From: Flammeovirgaceae bacterium UBA2786
GTDB lineage: Bacteria; Bacteroidota; Bacteroidia; Cytophagales; Cyclobacteriaceae
Length of the DNA stretch: 64,000 bases
NCBI GenBank assembly: GCA_002352225.1
Contig: DEIA01000074.1
Span: 44,798 to 108,797 of the forward strand
Direction of reading: 5' to 3'
The position numbers and the translations under genes were made by a program. Below, in pieces: positions 17,663 to 25,553 of the stretch. The notes under the pieces were generated by a model, which was not told the origin of the DNA, did not search any database, and was given only the letters and a program-made list of their open reading frames with translations. Numbering within the stretch: the stretch's first letter is position 1; each line of letters starts with the position of its first letter.

Positions 17663-20077
17663 ATGTCGGGCGAAGCACCACAGAAATACGTTTGTATTCA
17701 CGGTCATTTCTATCAACCTCCACGCGAAAATGCCTGGCTCGAGGTAATTGAGCTGCAGGATTCTGCCTATCCCTATCACGATTGGAACGAACGCATTACA
17801 GCCGAGTGCTACGAACCCAACGCTACTTCAAGAATTTTAAATGAAGATAGCGTTATTAAAAACATTGTTAATAACTATGCCCGTATCAGTTTCAACTTTG
17901 GGCCTACTTTACTTTCGTGGATGGAAGTTTATGCGCCCGATACGTATGAGGCAGTTTTAGAAGCTGATAAGCTAAGTGCAAAAAATTTTGGCGGTCATGG
18001 CTCTGCCGTAGCTCAAGTGTATAATCATATGATTATGCCATTAGCTAATCGTGCGGATAAAGAAACACAAATCATTTGGGGTATTCGCGATTTTGAGTAC
18101 CGGTTTCATCGCAAACCCGAAGGAATGTGGTTGGCCGAAACAGCTGTGGATACAGAAACTCTTGAAGTACTGGCCGAGAATAACATCCGGTTTACCATAT
18201 TGGCACCCCGGCAGGCAAAGTCGGTTCGTAAAATCGGATCAACCGACTGGACCGAAGTAAATGACCGCACCATTAATACCACCAAAGCGTACACCTGTAA
18301 TTTACCCAGCGGTAAAAGTATTGTGCTATACTTCTATGAAGGCGATATATCGCAAGGCATTGCCTTTAATGGTTTGTTAAATGATGGTAAACGCTTTGCC
18401 GATCGCCTATTAAGTGCGATTGATGAAAGTGATGATGAACCACAATTAATTCATGTTGCAACAGACGGAGAAACGTACGGACATCATCATAAGCACGGTG
18501 AGATGGCTTTAGCTTATTGTCTGGATTATATTGAAAAAGGAAACCAGGCCAGGCTAACCAATTACGCACAGTTTCTGGAGCTTTGCCCACCGCAAGACGA
18601 AGCTCAGATAATTGAGAATAGCTCGTGGAGTTGCGTACATGGTGTTGAACGGTGGAGAAGTAATTGCGGGTGTAACTCGGGTAAACCCGGATACCACCAA
18701 CTCTGGCGTCAACCCCTTAAGGAATCGCTAGATTGGTTACGTAATAAAGCCACTGAAATATTTGAACGGGAAGGAACGAAAGTTATGCACAGTCCATGGG
18801 CTGCTCGTAACGAATACATTAATGTCGTTCTTAAACGCACCGATGACCATGTAAGGCGATTTCTGAAAGATCATGCATTACGTGATGCATCAGCAAACCG
18901 TATTTTACGCATATTGGAAATGCAGCGTCATGCCATGTTAATGTATACCAGTTGCGGTTGGTTCTTCGATGAAATTTCGGGTATTGAAACCACACAAGTA
19001 TTACAATACGCTTGTCGGGTAATTCAGTTAGCAAACCAGATAGGAGATGTTGACCTGGAGCCAGAGTTTATTCAACGGTTAGAGAGCGCGCCAAGTAATG
19101 TAAGTCAATATGAAAACGGAGGGGGTGTGTATAAAAAGGTAGTGCTTCCATCGCGCACAAATCTGGAGCGCGTAGGTATCCACTATGCGGTATCATCTAT
19201 TTTTGAAGATGAGCCCGAATCATTAACCGTGTTCAACTACAATACCTCAAGCGAATCATTCATTAAGAAAGAAGCAGGAGAGCAAAAACTGGCACTGGGA
19301 ATCACCAATGTAAAATCGGTAGTTACCCGTTCTGAGAAAAAATTTGCTTTTGCTGTAATCTATTTAGGCAAGCATAACATTATTGGAAATATTTCTTTAG
19401 ATATGGAGCCCGATAAGTTTGCCAGCATGCAATTTAGAATGGTGAAGGCCTTTGAAGAAGGTCGATTGGGTGATGTGATTGGATTAATGCAAATGTACTT
19501 TGGGCCAGAGAAGTATACCATCTGGCATTTGTTTAGAGACGAGAAGCGCAAAATTCTGGATATGATTGCGCAGGAAAGTATGGCCGAATTGGAGAGCTCA
19601 TTACGTAAGAGCTACAACCACGATTACGTGCTTATTAATGCATTGGCTAACAACGATATTCCAATACCTAATACCTATAAAACTACTTTTGAATATATTT
19701 TGAATGCGGACCTGATAAAGACTTTTCAATCCGATAAGATCAACATAAAGGAAATGGAGCGTATTGTGGCAGAACTTGATCGGTGGAACCTGAAGATTGA
19801 AGATCCACGTAAACTTTCAAGGCTGGCAGGGGAGAGTGTATTGAAAGAGTTGAATCGCATTAGCAGCGAGCGCGAGAATATAAAACGTATTCAGCGGCTG
19901 AACAGGATGTTTCCATTGTTAGAAAAATTTCAGCTTGACCCCAATTTTCATAAAAGCCAGAATTTGTACTTCGAAATTTCGATGGAGAACAAACGCAAAG
20001 AGCACGCTTCGGTAGACGAAGCATGGGTTGAACAATTTAATCTATTAGGAAAGAATCTGGGAATTAAGGTGGAATAA
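17663..20077 (+). CDS. Glycoside hydrolase family 57 protein with DUF3536
   Basis: 804 residues. The GH57 barrel begins HGHFYQPPRENAWLEVIE; the likely nucleophile is E159 in MWLAETAVD and the second acid D268 in TDGETYGHHHKHGE. A long helical region (about 300-800) corresponds to DUF3536. GH57 includes amylopullulanases, branching enzymes and 4-alpha-glucanotransferases, so an alpha-glucan role fits the operon, but the exact reaction is unknown. No signal peptide: cytoplasmic. Last gene of the operon, 33 bases after glgB. The CNCGC-rich stretch near 330 (NCGCNSG) may bind a metal. Confidence 0.88.
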   Translation: MSGEAPQKYVCIHGHFYQPPRENAWLEVIELQDSAYPYHDWNERITAECYEPNATSRILNEDSVIKNIVNNYARISFNFGPTLLSWMEVYAPDTYEAVLEADKLSAKNFGGHGSAVAQVYNHMIMPLANRADKETQIIWGIRDFEYRFHRKPEGMWLAETAVDTETLEVLAENNIRFTILAPRQAKSVRKIGSTDWTEVNDRTINTTKAYTCNLPSGKSIVLYFYEGDISQGIAFNGLLNDGKRFADRLLSAIDESDDEPQLIHVATDGETYGHHHKHGEMALAYCLDYIEKGNQARLTNYAQFLELCPPQDEAQIIENSSWSCVHGVERWRSNCGCNSGKPGYHQLWRQPLKESLDWLRNKATEIFEREGTKVMHSPWAARNEYINVVLKRTDDHVRRFLKDHALRDASANRILRILEMQRHAMLMYTSCGWFFDEISGIETTQVLQYACRVIQLANQIGDVDLEPEFIQRLESAPSNVSQYENGGGVYKKVVLPSRTNLERVGIHYAVSSIFEDEPESLTVFNYNTSSESFIKKEAGEQKLALGITNVKSVVTRSEKKFAFAVIYLGKHNIIGNISLDMEPDKFASMQFRMVKAFEEGRLGDVIGLMQMYFGPEKYTIWHLFRDEKRKILDMIAQESMAELESSLRKSYNHDYVLINALANNDIPIPNTYKTTFEYILNADLIKTFQSDKINIKEMERIVAELDRWNLKIEDPRKLSRLAGESVLKELNRISSERENIKRIQRLNRMFPLLEKFQLDPNFHKSQNLYFEISMENKRKEHASVDEAWVEQFNLLGKNLGIKVE

Positions 20078-20929
20078 CATCTCCTCCTGGTTGGTGTTTG
20101 CACGTGAGCAAGTTGGTAGCAATAATTAATGTCACCGCTTCGCGGTTGAATTGGTGCGTTTGATATTTTTCTATAATCATATCAGTCCTTCGGACTTAAA
20201 CAACCACGAAGAGGTGAAGTTATTATAAAAAACAAGTAGATAAGATGTGCCTAAAACCCAGAAAGGGTGATAGTATGAAAGGGTCATCAGATTGAAAACC
20301 AGACGGCAATAATGATTTAATGTCACCACTTTATGATTAAATGGGTCGGTTTGGTGTTTTTCGATAATCGTATCAATCCTTCAGGCTAAAAACAACCACG
20401 AAGTGGTGGAATTATTATAAAAAACAAGTAGATAAAATGTGCCTAAAACCCAGAGTATGAAAGGGCATCAGATTGAAAACCGGACGGCAACAATGATTTA
20501 ATGTCACCACTTTATGATTAAATGGTCGGTTTGGTGTTTTTCGGTAATCGTATCAATCCTTCAGGCTAAAAACAACCACGAAGTGGTGGAATTATTATAG
20601 AAAGGGAGTAGATAAAATATCCTAAAACCCAGAGTATGAAAGGGCATCAGATTGAAAACCGGACGACAACAATGATTTAATGTCACCACTTTATGATTAA
20701 ATGGGTCGGTTTGGTGTTTTTCGGTAATCGTATCAATCCTTCAGGCTAAAAACAACCACGAAGTGGTGGAATTATTATAGAAAGGGAGTAGATAAAATAT
20801 CCTAAAACCCAGAAAGGGTGACACTATTTGATGCTTTTTGTTGCAGGTCGCCTGACTCTGCTACGTGTAAGAAGTGTGAGTTTAAAGAACTGTAAGCTTG
20901 TGGGTAAGCCAACAAGTGCAAGGTTATTT
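20078..20929. other. 852-base intergenic region between converging operons
   Basis: It contains the tandem repeat array. The 43 bases before it have GGTTGGTGTTTGCACG, which resembles the start of the hairpin repeats near 1011. The 106 bases after it show no gene, promoter or clear terminator. Confidence 0.6.
20121..20823. repeat. Tandem array of about four 180-bp hairpin-rich repeats
   Basis: Units begin at 20121, 20311, 20492 and 20671 (spacings 190, 181, 179); the last is partial and ends near 20823. Units 3 and 4 are almost identical over their shared length (one indel seen), unit 2 is close and unit 1 is clearly more diverged. Internal hairpins include CCGCTTCGCGG and GTCCTTCGGAC in unit 1, ACCACGAAGTGGT in units 2-4, and ACCCAGAAAGGGT in units 1 and 4. 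No open frame runs through it. It lies between two converging operons. Confidence 0.9.
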
Positions 20930-21913
20930 TCAGGCAAGTTCTGTCTTCAGTTGCAGCTTATCTAAGTAATCCCACACTAAACTACTGGCGCCTAAGATTG
21001 GGGCTGCCTGATTTTGCATAGCTGATGGCAGTACTTTTATTTTTCCTCTGAATAACGGCATCAGGTTGGCTTCCATGTGCTTAATGGTAGGCCTGAAGAT
21101 GAGGTCACCCGCCATAGATAATCCGCCAAACAAAAAGATTGCTTCAGGATCGGTATGCACAACCGTTTCGGCAAGTTTCATTCCTAAAATACGACCTGTA
21201 TATTCAAATGCTTCAATAGCCACCACATCTCCCCGGTGTGCAGCTTCCGAAATCATTTTGGTGTTCAGGTCTTCAAAACTAATACCCCGCAGTTCGCTTG
21301 GCTCCAGGTGGTCGGCCAATAATTTATAAACTGTGCGTTTAATGCCGGTAGCTGAAACATATGTTTCTAAACAACCCCGCTTACCACAATTGCAATACCG
21401 GCCAGCCGGGTTAACAGAAGTATGGCCTACTTCGCCAGCAATACCGTGATGACCATTTAACAACACACCACCACAAACAAATCCGCTACCTAATCCGGTA
21501 CCAAGTGTAATCACCACAAAGTCCTTCATGTTTTTGGCGTTGCCATAAATCATTTCACCTACCGCTGCGGCATTGGCATCGTTGGTTAAAATGCAGGGTA
21601 CATCAAATTCTTCTTTGAACATTCTTGCCAGGGGCAAAACACCTTTCCACTTTAAGTTGGTAGCACGTTCAATATTGCCGGTATAATAATTTCCGTTTGC
21701 AGCACCTACACCAATTCCCACTATGCGCGTATCGCCTGGTAACTCCTGAATTCCTTTCTTCAAGGCATCAGCCATTCCATCAAAATATTCCTGAAACCCT
21801 TCGTACTGGGTAGTGGGAATATTTCCCTGATACAACACCTGGCCTGCACGATCTACAATACCATACTTAGTGTTTGTTCCTCCAATATCAATGCCTACTG
21901 TAAGATCTTTCAT
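20930..21913 (-). CDS. ROK-family glucokinase
   Basis: 327 residues. The ATP-binding start DIGGTNTKYG, sugar-binding/catalytic region around GLGSGFVCGGVLLNG and GEVGH, and zinc motif CNCGKRGCLE define the ROK family. Glucose phosphorylation is the most likely activity, given the PFK and PGI genes upstream in the same operon; N-acetylglucosamine or another hexose cannot be excluded. It starts 5 bases after the pfkA stop and is the last gene of the unit. Confidence 0.88.
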   Translation of the reverse strand: MKDLTVGIDIGGTNTKYGIVDRAGQVLYQGNIPTTQYEGFQEYFDGMADALKKGIQELPGDTRIVGIGVGAANGNYYTGNIERATNLKWKGVLPLARMFKEEFDVPCILTNDANAAAVGEMIYGNAKNMKDFVVITLGTGLGSGFVCGGVLLNGHHGIAGEVGHTSVNPAGRYCNCGKRGCLETYVSATGIKRTVYKLLADHLEPSELRGISFEDLNTKMISEAAHRGDVVAIEAFEYTGRILGMKLAETVVHTDPEAIFLFGGLSMAGDLIFRPTIKHMEANLMPLFRGKIKVLPSAMQNQAAPILGASSLVWDYLDKLQLKTELA

Positions 21914-21918
21914 GACTA

Positions 21919-22902
21919 TTAGATAGATAGTATTTTAGAAATACGAAGTGCTTCGCTGTCTATTTCGTGATGGTGCTTCATTATTGTATCAAAATCATTA
22001 TACACAATTTGATTATTGCGTATCCCCACCATTACATCACGTTCACCATTTAATAAACCTTCAATTGCAGCCACACCCATCCGGCTGGCTAATACCCGGT
22101 CGAAATAAGTAGGGGAGCCTCCTCTTTGTAAATGCCCCAGAATGGTTACTTTAATATCGAAGTAATTATTGCGCTCCGAAACCTTTTTGGCCAACTCCAT
22201 CGCACTACCCAGTTTGCTTCCTTCGGCAACAACAATAAGACTTGATTTTTTGTTAGTCTTTCCCCCCTCATCCAGTTTAGCAAACAACTCATCCAGTTTC
22301 ATGGTTTCTTCCGGAATGATAGTAGCTACAGCACCACCTGCAATACCACTGTTGATGGCAATGTAACCTGAGTTACGCCCCATCACTTCAACAAAGAAAA
22401 GACGGTTATGAGATAAAGCTGTATCGCGGATTTTATCAATGGCTTCTACCGCTGTATTGGTTGCGGTATCAAACCCTACTGTAAAATCAGTACCGGCTAT
22501 GTCGTTATCAATCGTACCGGGAATACAAATAGCAGGTATCGAATATTCTTCCTGAAGTTTATGAAGGCCCGTAAAAGTACCATCGCCACCAATAGCTACG
22601 AGTGCCTCAATGCCATGTTTTTTTAGATTCAGAAAGGCCTTCTCCCGGCCCTCTTTGGTACGGAATTCTTTACTCCGGGCAGTCTTTAGAATTGTACCAC
22701 CCCGTTGAATAATATTACCCACCGAGCGTGCTCCAAGTTTTACTATATCGCCTTCAATCATGCCTTCATAGCCTTGCATGATTCCATATATTTCTTTCTT
22801 ATAGTAGATAGCTGCACGTACAACAGCCCTTAGTGCGGCATTCATGCCGGGTGCATCGCCACCTGATGTGAACACACCTATTTTAGAAATTTTTGATTCC
22901 AT
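21919..22902 (-). CDS. pfkA: ATP-dependent 6-phosphofructokinase
   Basis: 327 residues, the short bacterial PfkA length. Seen: TSGGDAPGMNAALRAVVR, AIGGDGTFTG (glycine after GGD, as in ATP-dependent enzymes) and the catalytic PGTIDNDIAGTD. The frame opens with TTG at 22905, but the next codon is ATG (22902) and gives the usual MESKISKIGV start. It is followed after 16 bases (coding direction) by the glucokinase gene and has its own good promoter. Confidence 0.95.
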   Translation of the reverse strand: MESKISKIGVFTSGGDAPGMNAALRAVVRAAIYYKKEIYGIMQGYEGMIEGDIVKLGARSVGNIIQRGGTILKTARSKEFRTKEGREKAFLNLKKHGIEALVAIGGDGTFTGLHKLQEEYSIPAICIPGTIDNDIAGTDFTVGFDTATNTAVEAIDKIRDTALSHNRLFFVEVMGRNSGYIAINSGIAGGAVATIIPEETMKLDELFAKLDEGGKTNKKSSLIVVAEGSKLGSAMELAKKVSERNNYFDIKVTILGHLQRGGSPTYFDRVLASRMGVAAIEGLLNGERDVMVGIRNNQIVYNDFDTIMKHHHEIDSEALRISKILSI

Positions 22903-22922
22903 CAAGGATATAACAAGTGGCC

Positions 22923-22952
22923 CAAAAATACGTGTAAAACAGTGTTATCCAA
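22923..22952 (-). promoter_or_regulatory. Bacteroidota-type promoter for pfkA
   Basis: On the minus strand, TTG (22952-22950) is followed by 19 bases and TATTTTTG (22930-22923), a full match to TTG-N17-23-TAnnTTTG. It lies between pgi and pfkA, so pfkA and the glucokinase gene can be transcribed apart from pgi. Confidence 0.65.
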
Positions 22953-22963
22953 GCATTAAGCTT

Positions 22964-24616
22964 TTATTCCGATTTCAAACGTTTGAAATAATTAATCAGT
23001 CCGTTAGTGGATGAATCGTGGGTTTGAACGGGATCGTTTGATGACAACTCGGGCAGGATTTTTTTTGCCAAAACCTTTCCTAATTCAACTCCCCATTGAT
23101 CGAAGCTGAAGATGTTCCAAATTACACCTTGCACAAATATTTTATGTTCATATAATGCAATTAACAACCCCAGCGTGTAGGGTGTTAGTTTTTTAAACAT
23201 AATAGAATTAGTAGGTCTGTTGCCTGCAAACACCCGGTACGGAACATGGAAGGATAACTCTTCGTTACTCATACCAGCCTTGCGTAACTCAGTTTCAACT
23301 TCTGCTTCTGTTTTACCAGTCATCAATGCTTCGGTTTGTGCAAAGAAGTTGGAGAGAAGTTTATCGTGATGGTCGCCAACCGGATTTTGTGATTGTGCCG
23401 GTGCTATGAAATCGCAGGGAATAAGTTTTGTACCCTGATGAATGAGTTGATAGAAAGCATGCTGACCGTTAGTGCCTGGCTCGCCCCAAATAATAGGGCC
23501 CGTTTGGTAAAAGAATTGGTTTCCATCCCGATCAACCGATTTACCATTGCTCTCCATATTACCTTGCTGGAAGTAGGCCGCAAAGCGATGCAGATATTGA
23601 TCGTACGGAAGTATAGCTTCAGAGTGGGCTTCAAAAAAATTACCATACCAAACTCCCAGCAAAGCCATTAGTACCGGTATGTTTTTTTCAAATGGTTGGT
23701 TCTTAAAATGGTTGTCGGCAGCGTGTGCTCCTTCCAGCAGGCTCACAAAATTATCGTAGCCGATGGTAGCCGAAATAGAAAGGCCTATGGAAGACCATAA
23801 TGAATAGCGGCCACCCACCCAATCCCAAAATACAAACATATTTTCAGGTGCAATTCCAAATGCCGTAACAGCTTGAGTGTTGGTTGACACTGCTACAAAG
23901 TGTTTTGCTACATCGCCTTTGCCTTCAGTCATATCAAGAAACCATTTTCTGGCGCTTTCTGCGTTGGTCATAGTTTCTTGTGTGGTAAAAGTTTTAGAAG
24001 CGATAATAAACAATGTGGTTTCGGGGTTAAGTTTCTTAACCGTTTCTGCCAGATGCGTACCATCCACATTCGATACAAAGTGTGGTGTTATTGTGGAGTG
24101 GTACGGTTTAAGCGCCTCAGTAACCATAAGCGGCCCAAGGTCAGAGCCACCTATTCCAATATTTACTATGTCGGTAATGGCTTTATTGGTGTACCCTTTC
24201 CAGTTTCCTGATAAAAGTTGGTCTGAAAAATTTTTAACCTGCTCCAGCACTTTATTAACTATAGGCATTACATCTTCACCATCTACATAAACCGGAGTAT
24301 TGCTTCGGTTGCGTAACGCTATGTGTAACACAGCGCGGTGTTCGGTCTTATTAATTTTGTCGCCTCCAAACATGACGTGAATTGCTTCTTTCAGTTCGAC
24401 TTCCTTAGCTAATTCCTGCAGGTAGCCAAGTGTTTCTTCGGTAATAATGTTTTTGGAGTAATCAAAAAGCAAATCTCCTAACTGAACCTGAAACTTCGCA
24501 AATCGGGAAGGGTCCTCTTTAAACAGATCGCGCATGTGCGTGGCTTGCATCATCAAAAAATGAGAGCCTAGTTTTTGCCAGGCTTGTGTTTCGGTAGGGT
24601 TGTGGTTGGGTAGCAT
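22964..24616 (-). CDS. pgi: Glucose-6-phosphate isomerase
   Basis: 550 residues, the long E. coli-type PGI. The signatures include GIGGSDLGPLMVTEAL, SKTFTTQETMTNA, GRYSLWSSIGL and PIIWGEPGTNGQHAFYQLIHQG. Interconverts glucose-6-phosphate and fructose-6-phosphate. It heads a cluster with pfkA and a glucokinase gene, convergent with the glucan operon. TATTTTTG at 24651-24644 (minus strand) is a good -7 candidate, but no -33 TTG is visible. Confidence 0.97.
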   Translation of the reverse strand: MLPNHNPTETQAWQKLGSHFLMMQATHMRDLFKEDPSRFAKFQVQLGDLLFDYSKNIITEETLGYLQELAKEVELKEAIHVMFGGDKINKTEHRAVLHIALRNRSNTPVYVDGEDVMPIVNKVLEQVKNFSDQLLSGNWKGYTNKAITDIVNIGIGGSDLGPLMVTEALKPYHSTITPHFVSNVDGTHLAETVKKLNPETTLFIIASKTFTTQETMTNAESARKWFLDMTEGKGDVAKHFVAVSTNTQAVTAFGIAPENMFVFWDWVGGRYSLWSSIGLSISATIGYDNFVSLLEGAHAADNHFKNQPFEKNIPVLMALLGVWYGNFFEAHSEAILPYDQYLHRFAAYFQQGNMESNGKSVDRDGNQFFYQTGPIIWGEPGTNGQHAFYQLIHQGTKLIPCDFIAPAQSQNPVGDHHDKLLSNFFAQTEALMTGKTEAEVETELRKAGMSNEELSFHVPYRVFAGNRPTNSIMFKKLTPYTLGLLIALYEHKIFVQGVIWNIFSFDQWGVELGKVLAKKILPELSSNDPVQTHDSSTNGLINYFKRLKSE

Positions 24617-24692
24617 ACGGGGTTAATCCAAAATAGTGGAAAGCAAAAATAACGGGTGATGGTCAGTAAAAAAATTGAGTTGGTAATCGGCT

Positions 24693-25097
24693 TTACCCGC
24701 CCACAACTTTTCGCAGGTTCTCTATGAGGCCATCCCATAGGTCTGCAAGTTCATCCAGATCGTCAAAATCTGAGTAATCGGATACTTTAAGAAATGTAGT
24801 TTGAGTAAGTTCATTTAATTCGAGCCTTAACTCGAAGTAGCTGGGGTCTGATTCATCCGCCTCAGATTCGGGCAGGTATTCAAATTTTACAAAATGATTA
24901 ATCCGGTGGGCGCTCATCGTGGCTTTGTGCTCCTCATGATCCCACACAAATTTAAAAACCTTCTCTGGGGTAATCGTTACATCATCTGCAAACCATTCTG
25001 AAAGTCCGCTGGCAGTCTGAAGGTAGGGGTATAGCATTTTAATGGAGGCATGTACCTCGAAATCCTGTGTAAATAACTTTTTGGTTGTTTCTGCCAT
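24693..25097 (-). CDS. START-like domain protein
   Basis: 134 residues with the START/SRPBCC-like pattern found as a stand-alone protein across Bacteroidota: FEVHASIKMLYPYLQTASGLSEWFADDV at the N-terminus and a long C-terminal helix ending WDGLIENLRKVVGG. Probably a cytoplasmic hydrophobic-ligand binding fold. Ligand and function are unknown. It is separated from pgi by 76 bases and may be an independent unit. Confidence 0.8.
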   Translation of the reverse strand: MAETTKKLFTQDFEVHASIKMLYPYLQTASGLSEWFADDVTITPEKVFKFVWDHEEHKATMSAHRINHFVKFEYLPESEADESDPSYFELRLELNELTQTTFLKVSDYSDFDDLDELADLWDGLIENLRKVVGG

Positions 25098-25364
25098 AGT
25101 CTTATCCTGCCTTCGGATTTTAAGTTAAAAAGATTTTCTGTTTAACCACAAATTAAAACATCAATTTGTTACGCGAAGCCAAAGTATGATTATACGCATT
25201 AACGGAAAATCAGAGGCTTTGTTAACGCTCACTTTTATTATCTATATAATGGAAGCCGAAGCGTTATAAAAAGGGGAGTTGAATGCCGGACAGGCTTTGG
25301 CGGAAATGAATTCCTATTTATTGCTGAAATCGAATCGGTATCTTAGCTCTTGTAGGGAATAAAG
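25098..25364. other. 267-base intergenic stretch
   Basis: AT-rich sequence between the START-like gene and tRNA-Met. No open frame with domain similarity, no terminator and no clear promoter were found. Confidence 0.4.
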
Positions 25365-25438
25365 TAGCGCGGGGGGGAGTTGAACCCCCGACCTTTGGGT
25401 TATGAATCCAACGCTCTAACCACCTGAGCTACCGCGCC
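25365..25438 (-). tRNA. tRNA-Met-type (anticodon CAT)
   Basis: Reading the minus strand, a full cloverleaf is visible: acceptor GGCGCGG pairing with CCGCGCT, D-arm AGCTCAGGTGGTTAGAGC, anticodon loop TTCATAA and T-arm GGGGG-TTCAACT-CCCCC, with discriminator A. The CAT anticodon with a paired 1-72 end (G-U) suggests elongator Met. An Ile-lysidine tRNA also reads CAT and cannot be fully excluded. The anticodon stem has one A-C mismatch next to the loop. No CCA is encoded. Confidence 0.92.
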
Positions 25439-25539
25439 AAATCAAATTTTGGGAGCGCAAACATACAAACTTTTAAACTATTTAATCAAAATCTTTTAAC
25501 CCTTGTTACACCAGAAGATGTGGCTTCATTTTTGAAGCC

Positions 25540-25547
25540 TATCTTTG
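25540..25547 (+). promoter_or_regulatory. Probable -7 promoter element of the LptF/G gene
   Basis: TATCTTTG is a perfect TAnnTTTG match ending 6 bases before the ATG at 25554; a GTG at 25520 is the only -33-like triplet at correct spacing. Transcription would start almost at the start codon (leaderless or near-leaderless). Confidence 0.35.
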
Positions 25548-25553
25548 CCCGAT

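Noticed and set aside
20121..20823. CRISPR array
   Set aside because: The repeating unit is about 180 bases with no short repeat-unique spacer alternation, and no cas genes are present.
23877..24290. 137-codon open frame on the plus strand
   Set aside because: Antisense inside pgi, no domain and no start context.
25098..25364. Small coding gene upstream of tRNA-Met
   Set aside because: Candidate ATGs are followed by stops within a few codons.
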